Shown here: positions 1-11,989 of the stretch, one piece after another
Position numbering within the stretch: position 1 is the first letter of the stretch
How the letters are laid out: the number at the start of each line of letters is the position of its first letter
Assembly (NCBI GenBank): GCA_930367205.1
Contig: OV884011.1
Span: 167,163,226-167,227,225 of the forward strand
DNA from: Acanthosoma haemorrhoidale
Lineage: Eukaryota > Arthropoda > Insecta > Hemiptera > Acanthosomatidae
Reading direction: 5' to 3'
DNA: 64,000 bases
The notes under the pieces: model-generated
What the model saw: the letters and a program-made list of their open reading frames with translations, nothing else
The model's database searches: none
What the model was told of the DNA's origin: nothing
Made by a program: the position numbers and the translations under genes

Positions 1-1968
1 GGAGTAATCTTAACAAGGCCGTACAAACCTGTATTCAACATGGTTCAACTTCCCGAGACCTTACTGTTAAAGTTTTAACCAGCCAAATATTCCTTTTTTT
101 ATTCCAAAATGATCAAAACAATGACAATATATTGGTTATTTCGAAAACCCGGGACAGCCTAATCACTGTTTCTTCCTCACAGTTGAAATAATTTCCATTG
201 TCTCCCGCCTCTTGTGCGATTTTAAATGTTGGAATTCCTTCATATTCGTAAGAATTTAAACTGCACAATTAGTCTTTGACTTTGGCTATCTGTGTCATTT
301 GATTTAAAATTGAATATATGTAATTGTGTATTGCTATCTCTTTTGATTTAGTAATTCTTTTAATGAAAGCATTTACTGATAAAAACCAAGAAAAGGTTTT
401 TTCACTTAAGTATCGGATGTCTAAATTTTGAAGCATTATGTTGGGGATGTTGTCTAATATATTTAACGTTCTATCCTTCGTGAACTCGACAGAAATTCTT
501 CTACAACTGAGTTGGAATCAAATAAAGGTCAATTTTGTATTTCATCCTGATCCAGGTCACCTCATGACCTGGGACCTTAAAAATATTTTTATTCCATGTA
601 AGACTCTAATTTTTGGTTCAAACAGGTCAGGCAATGATGAAAGTCTACCGCTTTGCTTATGTGTTGAACTTAATTTCAAAATATTTCCTAGGAAGAGCCA
701 AATTATAATGAGCATATAATCAAAATAATTCCCAAAACGCAGCAATCGGCTTACACCTAGTAATATGTCATTAAAACCATGAAATAGATGATGTTAATAT
801 TTCTTACCTACTTGACGTAACTTTCACCAACTTCATTTGTTTACGTAATAAAATATTGTCGAAGTAAGTTTATATACACGCCGATCAAAAAAAAAAACAA
901 AAAAACTTTTTGTATGAATAATGGAGCGAATGAACATGATTCAATAAATATCATCTTATAGGATTTAATTTATTTGTACATTAAAGTTATCGATTAGTTA
1001 CAAACTAAAATACGTCAATGAATTTTAAAATAGACAATAACTTTCTCAGGTTTTTTGTCGTAATCTTTTTATTGTATTTTACAATTTTTTTTATTCGGTA
1101 AATTAAATCTCATTAAATTCTATTTCTTGTAATACGATAATTTTAAACACATAAAAAATTGTAAAATATAATTTGTTATATATTTTGTTCTAAATTGTAG
1201 TTCTGATGGTGTCTGAATCGGTAAAATGTTAAATGTAGGTGTTGAAGATTGAACTTCCCAGAATACAAAAAAATCACTAAAACTAATGAAAAAAAAAAAG
1301 ACACTAAGTGAATAAATACTCTCAGTAATGCTCAATAAGTTTTGTTTTTTTTGAGTTACCTACATGATGTTTAAAAGAATCGCACTAGACAAGGCTAAAA
1401 AGCATTTTAAACAGCAAAAAATTCCCTGCTGTCAAACATGTTCGAGACCACAGTCTAACAATACGACATGTTTACATATTAGCAATCCTCAAGTTAAAAC
1501 ACAGTACGTATAACAGACGAGACATCAGAACACAAACTATCTGCGGACAATGAGTGATGGAAACTATAATATAACGATAACATCGGAAACAGGGAATAAA
1601 CTGCTGACAAATGTAGATGCAAGGTTAGAACTGTTTGGTTTGGCCTCTCCCTCCTTCCCGCTAAGGAAGACTTCCTGCACCTGCATGACCTGTGTTCGGA
1701 TCCCGAGCAATGCCGTTCATTTCACGAACGAGAGAATATCTATTAAATGAGGAACGTTTTGGGCTTTGACTCGACTAAATGGGAAATTCCTGGCACAAGT
1801 GGTACATTATAAATAAAACTCGTAAAGGGAAGAATTCGAGCAACTTAGAACCGGGTGGAAATAGCCTATAGCTATAATAACCTTCTTGCGTTATTATTAC
1901 TACATATTTAGCCACCAGAGGACAGCACCGGTTAGAAAGCTGTGTAAAACATTTCAAAATTGAAAATA
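1..1968. other. AT-rich stretch, no recognisable gene
   Basis: AT-rich DNA with many short homopolymers and no frame resembling a known protein. It is upstream of the innexin exons and could be intron of that gene or intergenic; the sequence does not decide. A locally more GC-rich patch near 1550-1750 gives a 66-codon frame without recognisable motifs. Confidence 0.5.
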
Positions 1969-2850
1969 TTGGGTTGGCAAGAAAATGCTTTCGGTTTCCA
2001 CCAGTAGATAGCGTTATGTTTGTTTCGTTATTCTTTTGTCAATGTTAGAATTTTTTTCTTTTGAGATTTGTTAGTCGATACCTTTAGGTTGCTATAGAAA
2101 CAAATTCTGTGTAATTTTGTTTACAACTGTCAGTTTACGGTCAGTTTTAACACGGAGTGCTAAATTAAGCATTTTTGATATATTTTACTTTGTTAGTTTC
2201 ATAAAGGCAAGAAAGCGGCCAAGGCTCACAAAGAGATATGTGAAGTTTATGGTGTTGATTGTTTAAGAGAACGCACGTGTCAGAATTGGTTTAAAAAATT
2301 TCACTGAAGGATGACCAACGTCCTGGTCGACCTTCTGAAGTTAATGATGACAAAATGAAAGCCATAATTGAATCGTATCGTCATTGCAAGCGATTGCAAA
2401 ACAGCTAAATGTATCACACAACCTATTGAAAATCATACAAGACGTCTTGGACTTGTTAAGAAGCTCGATATTTGGGTTCCGCCACGACAATGCGAGGTTT
2501 CACATCTTAAGCAACATGTACGAAACTATTGGAGATTGGTTGGGAAGTGATGTCGCATCCCCCATACTCTTGCACTATCGGATTATCATTTATTTCAAAG
2601 TTTACAAAACTCCTTAATGGTAAAAATTTAAGTGATAACAATGAACTCAAATCGCTTTTGGTTGATTTTTTTTTGATGATTAGGACCAGAAGTTTTATGA
2701 GCGCGGGATCATGAAGTTACCAGAAATATGGCAAATGGACATCGAACAGAATGGAAGATATTTGACTGATTCAAGTTCATTTTTTGAATAGAAAAAATTG
2801 ACTTTTATATCACACTAAAAAAACCAAAATTACTTTCTTGCCAACTTCAA
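1969..2850 (+). mobile_element. Decayed mariner element (mellifera-type), copy 1
   Basis: Inverted ends open with TTGGGTTGGCAAGAAA on the left and, read on the other strand, TTGAAGTTGGCAAGAAA on the right. TA dinucleotides flank both ends (1967-1968 and 2851-2852), as expected for mariner insertion. Between them are transposase remnants in shifting frames: an N-terminal helix-turn-helix part with RTCQNWFKKF near 2270-2305, the linker RLGLVKKLDIWVP near 2445-2480, the catalytic-region remnant HDNARFH near 2485, and the C-terminal part with GIMKLPE near 2705-2725. The copy is about 880 bp against roughly 1.3 kb for intact elements. The segment carrying the first catalytic aspartate is deleted and several frameshifts are present, so it cannot encode active enzyme. 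Family assignment rests on established mariner motifs. Confidence 0.9.
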
Positions 2851-2852
2851 TA

Positions 2853-5095
2853 GAATGTTAAACAACTATGTCAGACAGAATTAAACTTTAATTAACATCG
2901 CATCAGCATCGATGACTATCAGTGGCAACATTATCTATTCATATCTATCGATATAATCATATTCGTACCAGTAAGATCAGCGTGTTTTCGTGGAATTTCT
3001 TTTGATTGGTTCCTTTATTGGAATCGTTCTGGTAATCTGTCAACCAATTCGGAGTTCACGGTATTCAGTGTTGATGTGAAGAACAACCAATGGTGGATTA
3101 ACGCACTCCACGCTTGCAGAGAAGAAGGTAGATACGGGTCAGCCTAAAACATCCTATTCTTGAATGGTGAATCACTTGCGATTGATTTGGCGTCATTCCA
3201 TTCGGTGTTACTCTATGACTCTTTAATTATTTTCATTTCTCTACTTTACCTGAAAACCTCTGTTATAGTTTCTGAATGGTATTTTTGGAATGTACAATGA
3301 ACTTTCTACATTATCTTTCTTAATTAATTAATCTTAAACTTTTTTCACTTGCTTTTTTTATGCTTTAGTTTTCAACAAAAACACTCCTCGTAAAAAAAAA
3401 AACCCAAAAAAAGGGTTGAGTTAAAGTTTAAGCAAGGATTCTAAGACTGAGCGTAGGTAAATTATAGCCCACTAAAGTCTCAGCACTTATTGTACATTAG
3501 GTAATTAACAGGCACAATGTAATTTATGAATTTTTCGTTAGTTGAAATTTCAATTAACTTAAATAACTAATAAACTTTACTAAGTAATAAAGCAATAAAG
3601 CTTTACATCGTAATCGTAATATGAATAGACGTTTCATTTTGCGTCAAATAGACGCTTTTTAATTTTGTCTATTAATAATTGGTGGGTCTCTTTGGGAATA
3701 TGGACCCCTGATTGTTTTTTATCATTTCTCTAGTCTATTATCTCTAAATGAAAGGTTCGGGGAAAGTGTTTAGTAAAAGATGTTTTAGTGTTTGAACATG
3801 TTTATTCTGGTGGTTAAAAATTTACAATGTCATTTATTAATTGATTGAACAAATTATTACCGCTATTTTTGTTGCGCCATAAAAATACACACAAATATGA
3901 GTCTATCAAACGTCATTTATTAAATGTCAAATTACTGTTTTCCAAAAATGTTCCTTTTCTTAATCCAAAGATTTCTTTGCAGCCTCTCACGTTGTACTCC
4001 ATCTATCCGCTTCGTCTAGATAAAGTTTCATTTGATTAAAGTTTCATTATTAGTCGAGGTTAGTTTTAATGTTTTTAATTTATAAATGAATTTTTCCTTT
4101 AGTTACAAAGAATTATTAATGATTAAAAAGTGGCTCAGAAACAAATGTACGAATAAAATATTAATTCGACTACATTTTACATTGTACAACCTTTATTTGA
4201 TTAAAAAAAAAAAATGAAAAACAAAAGCTTCTCTAGTAAAAACAAACAAGAATTCGCGTTTTTGCAGCCTTACAAGACGGGTCATAAACAAGTAAGTTGT
4301 TTTATGAAGTAACCTTCTGAACAAATCAACAGTCGCATATTGGAAAAAGCGTTTCTACATTTTCTAAATTCGTGATGAGGTAACGTTCGCAAATGCTCAG
4401 TAAATATTCACAAACCAGTTTGAAACTATCAAGTGCGCGATTATGTGGTGGAACAGACCTATTGTATGTCAAATTAACGAACTTAAAAACCTAACAATTC
4501 AGCCTGACCAACCTAAGGCGACATTATAACTAAATTTACTCAATCATTTATATATTCCATATCTTTTGTCTTGCTTGTCTGTATTTTAAGGTTTGAACAC
4601 TTGCAGTATTACACAACGTGGGGTACTGTAGTTTATCGGTCTGCACAACGGAAATAAGAGTGACTCCTTTTCTTAGGAATAGCTAAAAATAAATATACTT
4701 TAAACTGGAAGGAATAAAGACTAAGAGCCGATGAGATATACCTGTGTGGGAGAGATAAGAGATAGGTGCGGTTGCCAAGACGACCGCTTGGCGGTCCTTT
4801 GAAGCGGCACTTACGACGCTCTTATCTTATCTTCATCTGTTATCCTTTTACGTGTTTTCTAGTTAGTGCCTAGGTTCTACACCTCAAAGGAGAAACCGAT
4901 CAAACATCTTCCCTTGATGTATCTACATATAGTGGGACTTTACTTACCTATCTATTAAAGCGGTACTGGATGTGCGCAATTACAGTTGCAATTGGATGTG
5001 TACCATCACTGCTTCATCGCTCTAAATTAATCCTATTTGAGCCCCTCGTCTTTTTTATATCTCTCCAAAAAGCGCTAAGAAACTCAATTCTCTTT
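2853..5095. other. No recognisable gene
   Basis: AT-rich sequence with no protein similarity I can support. A GC-richer patch at 4740-4830 contains a short hairpin (GACCGC, loop TTG, GCGGTC) between two ATAAGA-rich flanks; its role is unknown. Confidence 0.5.
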
Positions 5096-5101
5096 TCTGA
5101 A

Positions 5102-5660
5102 TCACCTGTATTGAAAGCGCATACTAATGTCTGTATATAACTTTTCAACTTGAATCGTTTCAAAATGCGACGGACAAAGTGGAAAGATGTTCGACATTTT
5201 CAACATTATTTCTTCCGTGTATTCGTCAGTCTTCAAGGTCTCAGAACATTCCCAACCGCTAAATCTGCAACAAAATAAAAATTCTGCATTTAGCCAGTTG
5301 ATAAGGTTTGGTAACATTTCTCTCTCACAGGAACACTTTGCGAGTCACATTTAACCAACCATTTGTTAAAACTCGTTCGGTAACGAGGTCATTGAAATTG
5401 TTCTTAGAAAGTATTTACCTATTTGGAGTGAGTCAATGATTATGAGTAAATGGTGTTTACAAAGAGGTCGGTATCCCACTCCATCTATTCGCATCCTTTT
5501 AGGAGCTTTGAATGTTTCACATACACTCACTATTTTCGACAGGATCGAATCTTGAAAATTTCCCCAGCCCATAATCGTAAATATCCCTCACCTTCTTAAA
5601 TTCCCCGAGACAGGATTTACAACGCGAACGATCTCGCTGTTGCACTGCCGACTAAATCTG
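5102..5660 (-). other. Unexplained coding-like frames with splice-like signals
   Basis: Three open - strand stretches lie close together: about 44 codons at 5525-5658 without an ATG, with a CKSCLGEFKKV segment and ending near a GTGAGT; 68 codons at 5366-5572, with a GYRPLCKHHL segment and a good donor (AATAG then GTAAATA, near 5421); and 71 codons at 5102-5317, entered by an acceptor (TTTTGTTGCAG, near 5264) and ending at a stop. The local sequence is richer in GC and in Cys, Trp and Lys codons than its surroundings. However, the splice phases do not join the second and third frames into one long reading frame, and I recognise no family. It could be exons of an unknown gene, a decayed transposon, or chance. 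Confidence 0.22.
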
Positions 5661-7889
5661 TACACCTGTGAAAGTGTTGTTGGCCTGCAAACAGTGGCAC
5701 CCAGCCAGGGCCTTCTGTATATCTGGGTCAGCCACTGCCTTCTAAATCATCTCTTATGCAATCTTTTTTATCTTGTATCTTTACTACTACTAGTTGGCTT
5801 CCTATCCGTAGTGCATCTAATTAAGCGGAGAAAAGAAAATAGTCCTTTGCATCTCCACTTTACGCCCTCAGTGGTTCTTCGCAGAATTTTATTTTATTGA
5901 TATTTTGACACTAAAACTTCTAAGCTTCAATTTTACATATGAAGACCATTTGAACAACGAACTTTCTAGTTGATTTATGTATGAAATTAAGGGATATAGG
6001 ATATTTTTATTCAGAGAAATGTGTTTTATAAACATCTTAACTTACCATATATTTAAAGAATTTGCTATAAATAAAGGACGTGAATTAATGGGCTCATTTC
6101 GAACGGAAATATAGCTCACCAATTCTTGAATTTCATCTCAGGCACGAAAACTTTAAAAAAAAAGTCACGAAAAATCGAAAAATGCACCAACAGGAGTGAA
6201 AATTTGATACGTAATTTTTGCCTTAAAGTTTGTAAAAGCCAAATCTTTGCGGAGATGTATGAACCAACTTTTTATGAGTTCCAAGATATAAACGAGTGAA
6301 TCAACAAACAAAAAAAAAAATAATAGGCCATAAAAACCTTCAGATTTTAATGTGAAAATTGAAATTTCATAAACCACAGCCACCGGAATGGAAAGAGCTG
6401 CAATGATTTTAGCGAAAGATCTCGTTTTTTTTTTGGTTCTTTTTATCGTTCACACACGGATAGATATGATTATTATTTTGATTAAGTGTAACCTTTCATT
6501 TTTAAATAGGTGAAGCTGTTTTGAAATGTATTTTGACCTGATTAATTCATAAACATAAACCGGATCTCTTCCAAAGTTAGATCGGCTGTGACTTTAATGT
6601 TTGTTGGTCAGCCCAAAGGATCAGGCTATACTTTCAAACTGGTACGAGACATTCCTCTTTTGTCTGTAGTAATACATTAGTCGTAAAAATAATCTAATTG
6701 TTGGTAGTAACATATTGCACGTAAAAATAATCTAATGTTTTACTTCATAATAAGAAAAGGCGAAGAGGTCATAAATGGCAATAAAATGCTAGGCAAGGAA
6801 AAGAGAAGATGAGGATTTCTATTACTTAGCTTGACAACGTTGCTAAAACTCTCTGAGAAATATTCAAAATGTTTTAAAACCTTGAATTGGCTTAGTTAGT
6901 GGCATAATTTAAATCGTTTACTGCTAACTTTATTTAAAGTGTTTTATTACTTACAATTTAAACCCTAGATCACATTGTCATTAGTTTTTGTTACTGAGAA
7001 TTTTTTCAGATATTATGAAAATCGTATTTTAGGGCAAGCTACTCCCTTATAAATAAAATGAATTTTTCTACTGTATAGATTCATATACAATAACATGGGC
7101 ATGTAATGACAATTTAGTAACAAGTTGATACAGTCTGTTTCAACTTCAATATTAATTATATCGAAACATCTTAACAAATATTGTGATCAGGAAATAACAA
7201 AGCTTGTTGCATTGTTTCTGATTACAAAGATATTGGAAATTTTCTGGGTTTTTTTTTAAAGCAGTTTACTATATCTAATATTCCTAAATTTTATTCAGCT
7301 AATAATTGCAAAAATAAGTAAATATGAGTGCCATCTTTTCTATTCTAATACACCCTAGATTTCGCTACGGTATATTTAGTTAATAAAGAATGAAAAGTGT
7401 TCGATGGTAAATTATTTTTTGACCATGAACAAGTCTCTCTACAATTTTGAGGTATTTGATGGGCACAGATCAAGTTTCCGATTTTTCTCGTTAGGTTTGT
7501 AGTAAATAAACAAAAAATTGTTATCACCGAATTAACTAGTAAATTATAATTAATATTTCAGTTTTGATTCTCGTGTAAATATACAAGTTGAGAACCAGTG
7601 GCGAGAAGTCCAAACATAGCCGGATATATAATGTCAGCGGATATAGTTGGCACACTGGCGACGCGGGGTCCCACAGCCTTACTGATTTACAACCGCGGAG
7701 ACCATGATGGAAAAGAAATTATTTAACTTTTACATCTCTTGGTGGCTGTGATTTGTAACGCTTTGAGGTCGCGGCCAACTTCCACAACACATGCTACAAA
7801 ACTAACCAATACAAACTAGAATATATATTTTTTGTAAATATTTCATGATAAATGTCACCAGCCTATACAGGTGTGGTTCCTAACTTCGG
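5661..7889. other. No recognisable gene; one short tandem repeat
   Basis: AT-rich sequence without supported genes. At 6664-6738 a unit of about 40 bp containing CGTAAAAATAATCTAAT occurs twice in tandem with a few differences. Confidence 0.5.
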
Positions 7890-7895
7890 CTATAC

Positions 7896-8190
7896 TTGAT
7901 GATGTGTTATCTGAGGAGTACGGAATGTTCTAATGGCAAGGAAGACAACGAACTGTCACACTGTTTAGCTCCTTTAATCGCCGCTAGAAAGATGTTCAAT
8001 TTTCCACGAAATGGGTTCCTCATTAAAGGAGAATTGATGGCTGTATACGTACTGTATAATTCAGAGTTTAGGCCAATTCTCACATATTCGTCCGCATCCT
8101 GGACTGTAATTAAAACTCACAAATGTTGAAAGGAGATACGTTTCCAAAGGAGAACAGGTGGCAAAAGTGTGCTAAAATACCGTCATCAGG
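7896..8190 (+). pseudogene. LINE reverse transcriptase C-terminal fragment
   Basis: The conceptual translation carries ARKMFNFPRNG followed by YNSEFRPILTYSSASWTV, the pattern just after the palm domain of many non-LTR reverse transcriptases (LYK..VRPVLTYGSE.W). There is no catalytic YADD region, and the frame ends at 8129 although similarity seems to persist a little further. This is a short decayed relic of a non-LTR retrotransposon; the clade (RTE- or CR1-like) is not certain. Confidence 0.55.
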
Positions 8191-8289
8191 TGTAAGAGTG
8201 GCTTTAAACCTTTTAAGAATTTTACACTATTTTAACTGGAGGAATTCCACTGTGTTGGATACTAATCCTGTTCAATTGTAGGAATACAT

Positions 8290-8718
8290 GGAAAAGGGCT
8301 AGGCGATTAAGGCGCTTCCGACTGCCAAACCATACAAGTGAATATACAAACCTACACCGACATACCGCCAAAAACAGTCACTTAACAGTCACAAAGGAGG
8401 AAAAAGAAGCTTGGGTAACACACAATGGTGACGAAACAATCGCAAGTGATTACCTATTTAAGAATAGGACATAACAGTTTGACCCATATCTCCCTTCATC
8501 TCACTCTTGACAGACCAGTGAGGATAAACACCATTAACCGTTCATCTTCACTGAGTATCATACTCGTATATCCCAAACTACATGACAGAGAACCTTCTAA
8601 GAAAGTTCTAGAGACAGATTTAAATGATGTGGCGATAAATAAATACGCAAAAATGTTTATAATTTATAAGCGAAAGTCCCAAGAAATAATGATAACATTC
8701 GGTTCAATCACGTGCTAA
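8290..8718 (+). pseudogene. LINE ORF2 C-terminal fragment
   Basis: The frame at 8425-8718 has YLRIGHNSLTH near its start. This matches the LRIGHTRLTH block after the RNase H region in I/R1/Jockey-type LINE proteins, and a decayed version of the usual HILVECPKY block (IILVYPKLHDR) follows at the expected spacing. The zinc-binding cysteines normally found between the two blocks are missing. The 130 bases upstream have a possible matching RNase H tail. It lies 100 bp after the preceding reverse transcriptase relic on the same strand, but whether both come from one insertion is unclear. Confidence 0.5.
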
Positions 8719-8960
8719 AAACTTCTTAAAACAATTGTAGAGAGTTCAATAAGAAATCAGAAACGGCACGAGACGTCAACAAGGTTTGATTTGTCGACCC
8801 AGAAGATGTTTACAGTGAAAATACAAAAGTACAAGTTAGCGAGAGAGAAACGGCTTCTCTGATGTCGATGCATAAATCACGTCGAAACGTCAGCGGGGAG
8901 TTCTACACGACGAGAAAAAAAAGATTACTTGATTGATATAGTGTGGTTTCCTGAGGGTAA

Positions 8961-9470
8961 GCTTTTGTTTTCTATTACATTTTAGAGTTATCGATTCAAC
9001 ACTTTGTTCGAGTTAGCATTAATTCTATGTCAGTCATTCATGATTTATTGTTTCACTGCAGCTGTTTAGACCTCAGAACAGGAAAACAGCTGATACCACA
9101 AATTTTAAAATATATGTTCTTTGGATGAGTGGATATTAGCTTAGATGTAGAATGCAGTAAACTGTCAAAAAAACAGTGACAAGTTATATTTTGCCGCCAA
9201 GCAGATATAGGGGGCAGGTTCGTTTTTATTAAATTGTATAGTTGTCGATACAGCAGTTTTTTCGAGTTAAAATTAATTCTATGACAGTAATTAATGATAT
9301 ACTGTTTCGCTACAGCTGTTTAATTCTTAAGAGTTGACTCAAAAAATTAAAATGTGGTCTTTGATGAGTCGATTATTGTTTCTAATAGGACTATACGCAA
9401 GGCTTTGAACTGTCAAAAAGGCAGTGACAAGTTATATTTAGGCAGCAAATACAGATATAGGTGGCAGGTG
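8961..9470. repeat. Diverged tandem duplication, two units of about 255 bp
   Basis: Unit 1 (about 8961-9216) and unit 2 (about 9217-9470) align along their whole length with substitutions and small indels. Shared landmarks in the same order are: GTTRTCGAT near the start, TTCGAGTTA, TTAATTCTATG, the block CTGCAGCTGTTTA / CTACAGCTGTTTA, AACTGTCAAAAA, CAGTGACAAGTTATATTT, and GATATAGG.GGCAGG at the end. No transposon ends or protein-coding frame are visible. The divergence suggests an old local duplication. Confidence 0.8.
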
Positions 9471-9742
9471 TTCTCTGTTGAGTGTGTCGTTGTTCAAGGC
9501 TCCTTTTTGAATGGCATATCCTCCCATTCATGCTTCAAGAGTTCCGCGTCTAAAACTGTTCCCATTTATTTCTGTTTGACTGACATCTGCAATCATACGG
9601 CCGATTTCATTAAATTTGAAGTTTATTTTTTTACTTTGTTTTATGATTAAGGGAATAATAAAATCCATGGCACAACAGTTAAAGAGGTAGGTCCTAGGGG
9701 ATCAGGACATGATCAGGACTAGGGGATATCTCTTATCCATAA

Positions 9743-10315
9743 AGCCTGGTGCACACGTGCGGTTTTTGCAGCTGCGGTGCCCTAGTATTTCAATGGGTAA
9801 TTGTCAAACGAGCGGTGATGTTGTGGTACCAATGGGTGTCATTGGTACCACAACAGAAAAAACGTGTCATTGCCTACCTTTGGTGCTAAACGTGCATTTG
9901 TATACGAAATCGGAGTATAAAATGGGCAGTATGGGTATCCATACTCATACTTAATAATTTCAAGAGGAAGGTCAATACGTCTTTTGCAGATTAGGTAGAA
10001 AACACAAAGATAAGTTTTTATATTACTTTCGGATAAGTGTTCAAACATTTAACCAGCTAGCAGTAAAAATTGTAGACAAAATTAAGTCTCATGATACTTG
10101 ATACTTGATGATATGGGCATCCATACTGCCGGGCTGAGGGATCGCAGGTGCGGGGTGATTCATCGTTGCGGCGTGGCGGGGAATGTTAGGAAAAAACGTC
10201 CGCAAGACGGATGTACGCCACCACAGCTAGGTGGTCACTACTCCATAGTATCCTCTGTACTTCAAGCCGTATTTGCGGCACCACAGTGGTAAAAACCGCA
10301 TATGTGCACCGGGTC
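9743..10315. mobile_element. Harbinger-like MITE with terminal inverted repeats
   Basis: The two ends are inverted copies of about 38 bp: left TGGTGCACACGTGCGGTTTT and right, read on the other strand, CGGTGCACATATGCGGTTTT, continuing through a matching GCTGCGGTGCC / CACTGTGGTGCC. A TAA trinucleotide flanks each side (9740-9742, 10316-10318), the three-base TWA duplication typical of PIF/Harbinger elements. The interior encodes no transposase, so this is a 573-bp non-autonomous copy. Inside the left end is a perfect hairpin, arms GTTGTGGTACCAATG and CATTGGTACCACAAC, at about 9823-9857. Superfamily is inferred from end pattern and target-site length only. Confidence 0.8.
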
Positions 10316-10739
10316 TAAATCCGGTTTTCTTAACCGGATTCGCTACTTCTTCAGTGAAGTAGCTGTTCATTTATCTGCTCAGGAGTGACCCACGACCAGA
10401 TGGATCCAGTTAGAAATCCCATACTGACCATTAGGCTTTTACTGCACTTCACACGATGGTTTATATAACGTAGTTGAACAGAAAGGGATAGCAGCAATAT
10501 CCAGAACATCCAGACACCGGGGGTAATGGTTTCTGGCTTTGAAAAAAATAACTAAACCTTTAAAATAGTCTTCATATATTTATCTTCGTCTCTAATTCAT
10601 CTCTAATTCATTGCTAAATTGAAAATTACTTGAAGGATCGGGATTAGAATTAGGAATATCACCACAAGGCAAGTAGCTAGTAGTAGTAGTAGTTAAGTTG
10701 ATAGTCAGCGATTGGGCATTGCAGAGGACTAAATTCAAG

Positions 10740-11475
10740 CATTGCGATTTGATTATACAGCCCTGGAAGCAGCGGAGGTCCCCCCCCCTCTCTCCAACCG
10801 TTTCGCCATGATGCGAAGATCAGAGACGGGCAGGGCCAGGACCCTTTCTAAGTCTTTCATATCTATTTACAATAGATCGCGAGGGCACCATCGTTTTAGG
10901 TGACGAGGAAGATTGTAAGGATGAGTGTTACTAGATAGGGAGTCGAGAAGTCGATTTGCGGATAGGTTTTTGTAGAATTTGGAAACTTTTGAGGGTAAAA
11001 GGTGAAGGGCAGTTGGACCATAGAGATCACTATGAAGGGATGAATTTGTAATGAAGAAAGGTGTGTTGACTGCTGTTCTTGGAATGTTTGGATTTGTTTG
11101 ATGGTTTGGCTGTTCCCCATAGTTCTATTTAGTAAATATAAAATGTTTTTAGCTACTGTTTGTTTTCTAGTGGGAGGTTAGAGTTTCTGTTAAGTAGTCT
11201 GTACAACTGGCCAAGCCGCCTGTTCCATTCTTGCCTTTTAACTCGTGTCTAAGGGTTCCAAGTAAGGCTTTTGTCTAGATGAAAATCTAGGTTTAGAATG
11301 GTGTATTGAACACGGCAAGCGGTATTGGATTGAATATTATGGATAGAAAGAATCCTCGTCGAAGAGTAAAAGTGGTTCCTTGACCTTGATGGGGCATTGA
11401 CGTAAATACTGTCTGCCACGTGATATTTGTAAAGATGGCCACTGACTTGTAATGGCGACGTTCTAACAAAAGCAA
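10740..11475 (-). pseudogene. Decayed Jockey-type LINE fragment (family J)
   Basis: Read on the - strand, the sequence holds broken pieces of a Jockey-type ORF2 C-terminus: LDKSLTWNP near 11270, then RLGQLYRLLNRNSNLPLENK, and IELWGTAKPSN near 11105. These match in order the better copy at 37630-38375. Frameshifts and stops are frequent, and the segment with the KPIWTYG block is missing. The 3' untranslated part runs to about 10740. It lies 260 bp upstream of the first visible innexin exon, in opposite orientation. Confidence 0.75.
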
Positions 11476-11738
11476 GGACATGGAACTCCTTTTTATTTAC
11501 GAATCACTTAAATATTATTAAAAAAAATAAAATTTTTGTTTTTTTTTAATAAAGTCTCTGTTTGGATGGAAATAACTTTCAAGTTTTCTAGCTCTCAACT
11601 CAAAACAGAGCTTACTGTTGCTTTGTTGTTTTCTATTTTTCGCCTTGATGTCACTAAAAAACATTTCAAACTTGCAAATCCTTTCATTTATGCCAGTATA
11701 TTTTTATCGTTGTTATATTGTTAATTTTGTTTCTGCAG

Positions 11739-11958
11739 GCCGTTCTGTTCTACATGCCGCGTTGGCTGTGGAAGCACTGGGAGGGCGGCAAGATCCACGC
11801 ACTCATGATGGACTTGGACGTGGGCATCTGCTCGGAACTGGAGAAGAAGCAGAAGAAGAAGCTGCTCTTGGACTACCTTTGGGAGAACCTGAGGTACCAC
11901 AACTGGTGGTGCTACAGGTACTACCTATGCGAGTTCCTCTCTCTCGCAAACGTCATAG
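11739..11958 (+). CDS. shakB: Innexin shaking-B-like, exon encoding end of TM2, cytoplasmic loop and start of TM3
   Basis: Innexins form invertebrate gap junctions and hemichannels in the plasma membrane; shaking-B in flies makes electrical synapses. This exon starts after a pyrimidine-rich acceptor ending TTTCTGCAG and ends at ATAG|GTAATT (phase 1). It encodes 73 complete codons: the end of the second membrane segment ([11 protein letters not shown]), the cytoplasmic loop with [20 protein letters not shown] and [18 protein letters not shown], and the start of the third membrane segment ([16 protein letters not shown]). The [20 protein letters not shown] block distinguishes shaking-B from the Inx1, Inx2 and Inx3 types as I know them. 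The preceding exon (first membrane segment, first extracellular loop, YYQW motif) was not found in the 11.7 kb upstream, so the gene is cut by the window edge. Codons are more GC-rich than the flanking introns. Confidence 0.94.
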
Positions 11959-11989
11959 GTAATTTTCGAATATATATATACATCATATA

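Noticed and set aside
9815..9870. A frame reading WYQWV, resembling the innexin YYQW motif of the missing upstream exon
   Set aside because: It lies in the perfect hairpin of the MITE, and the residues around it do not match any innexin; the resemblance comes from the palindrome.
11618..11962. 114-codon frame with Glu/Ala-rich tail overlapping the first visible innexin exon
   Set aside because: Out-of-frame shadow; the real frame continues a known protein and respects the splice sites.
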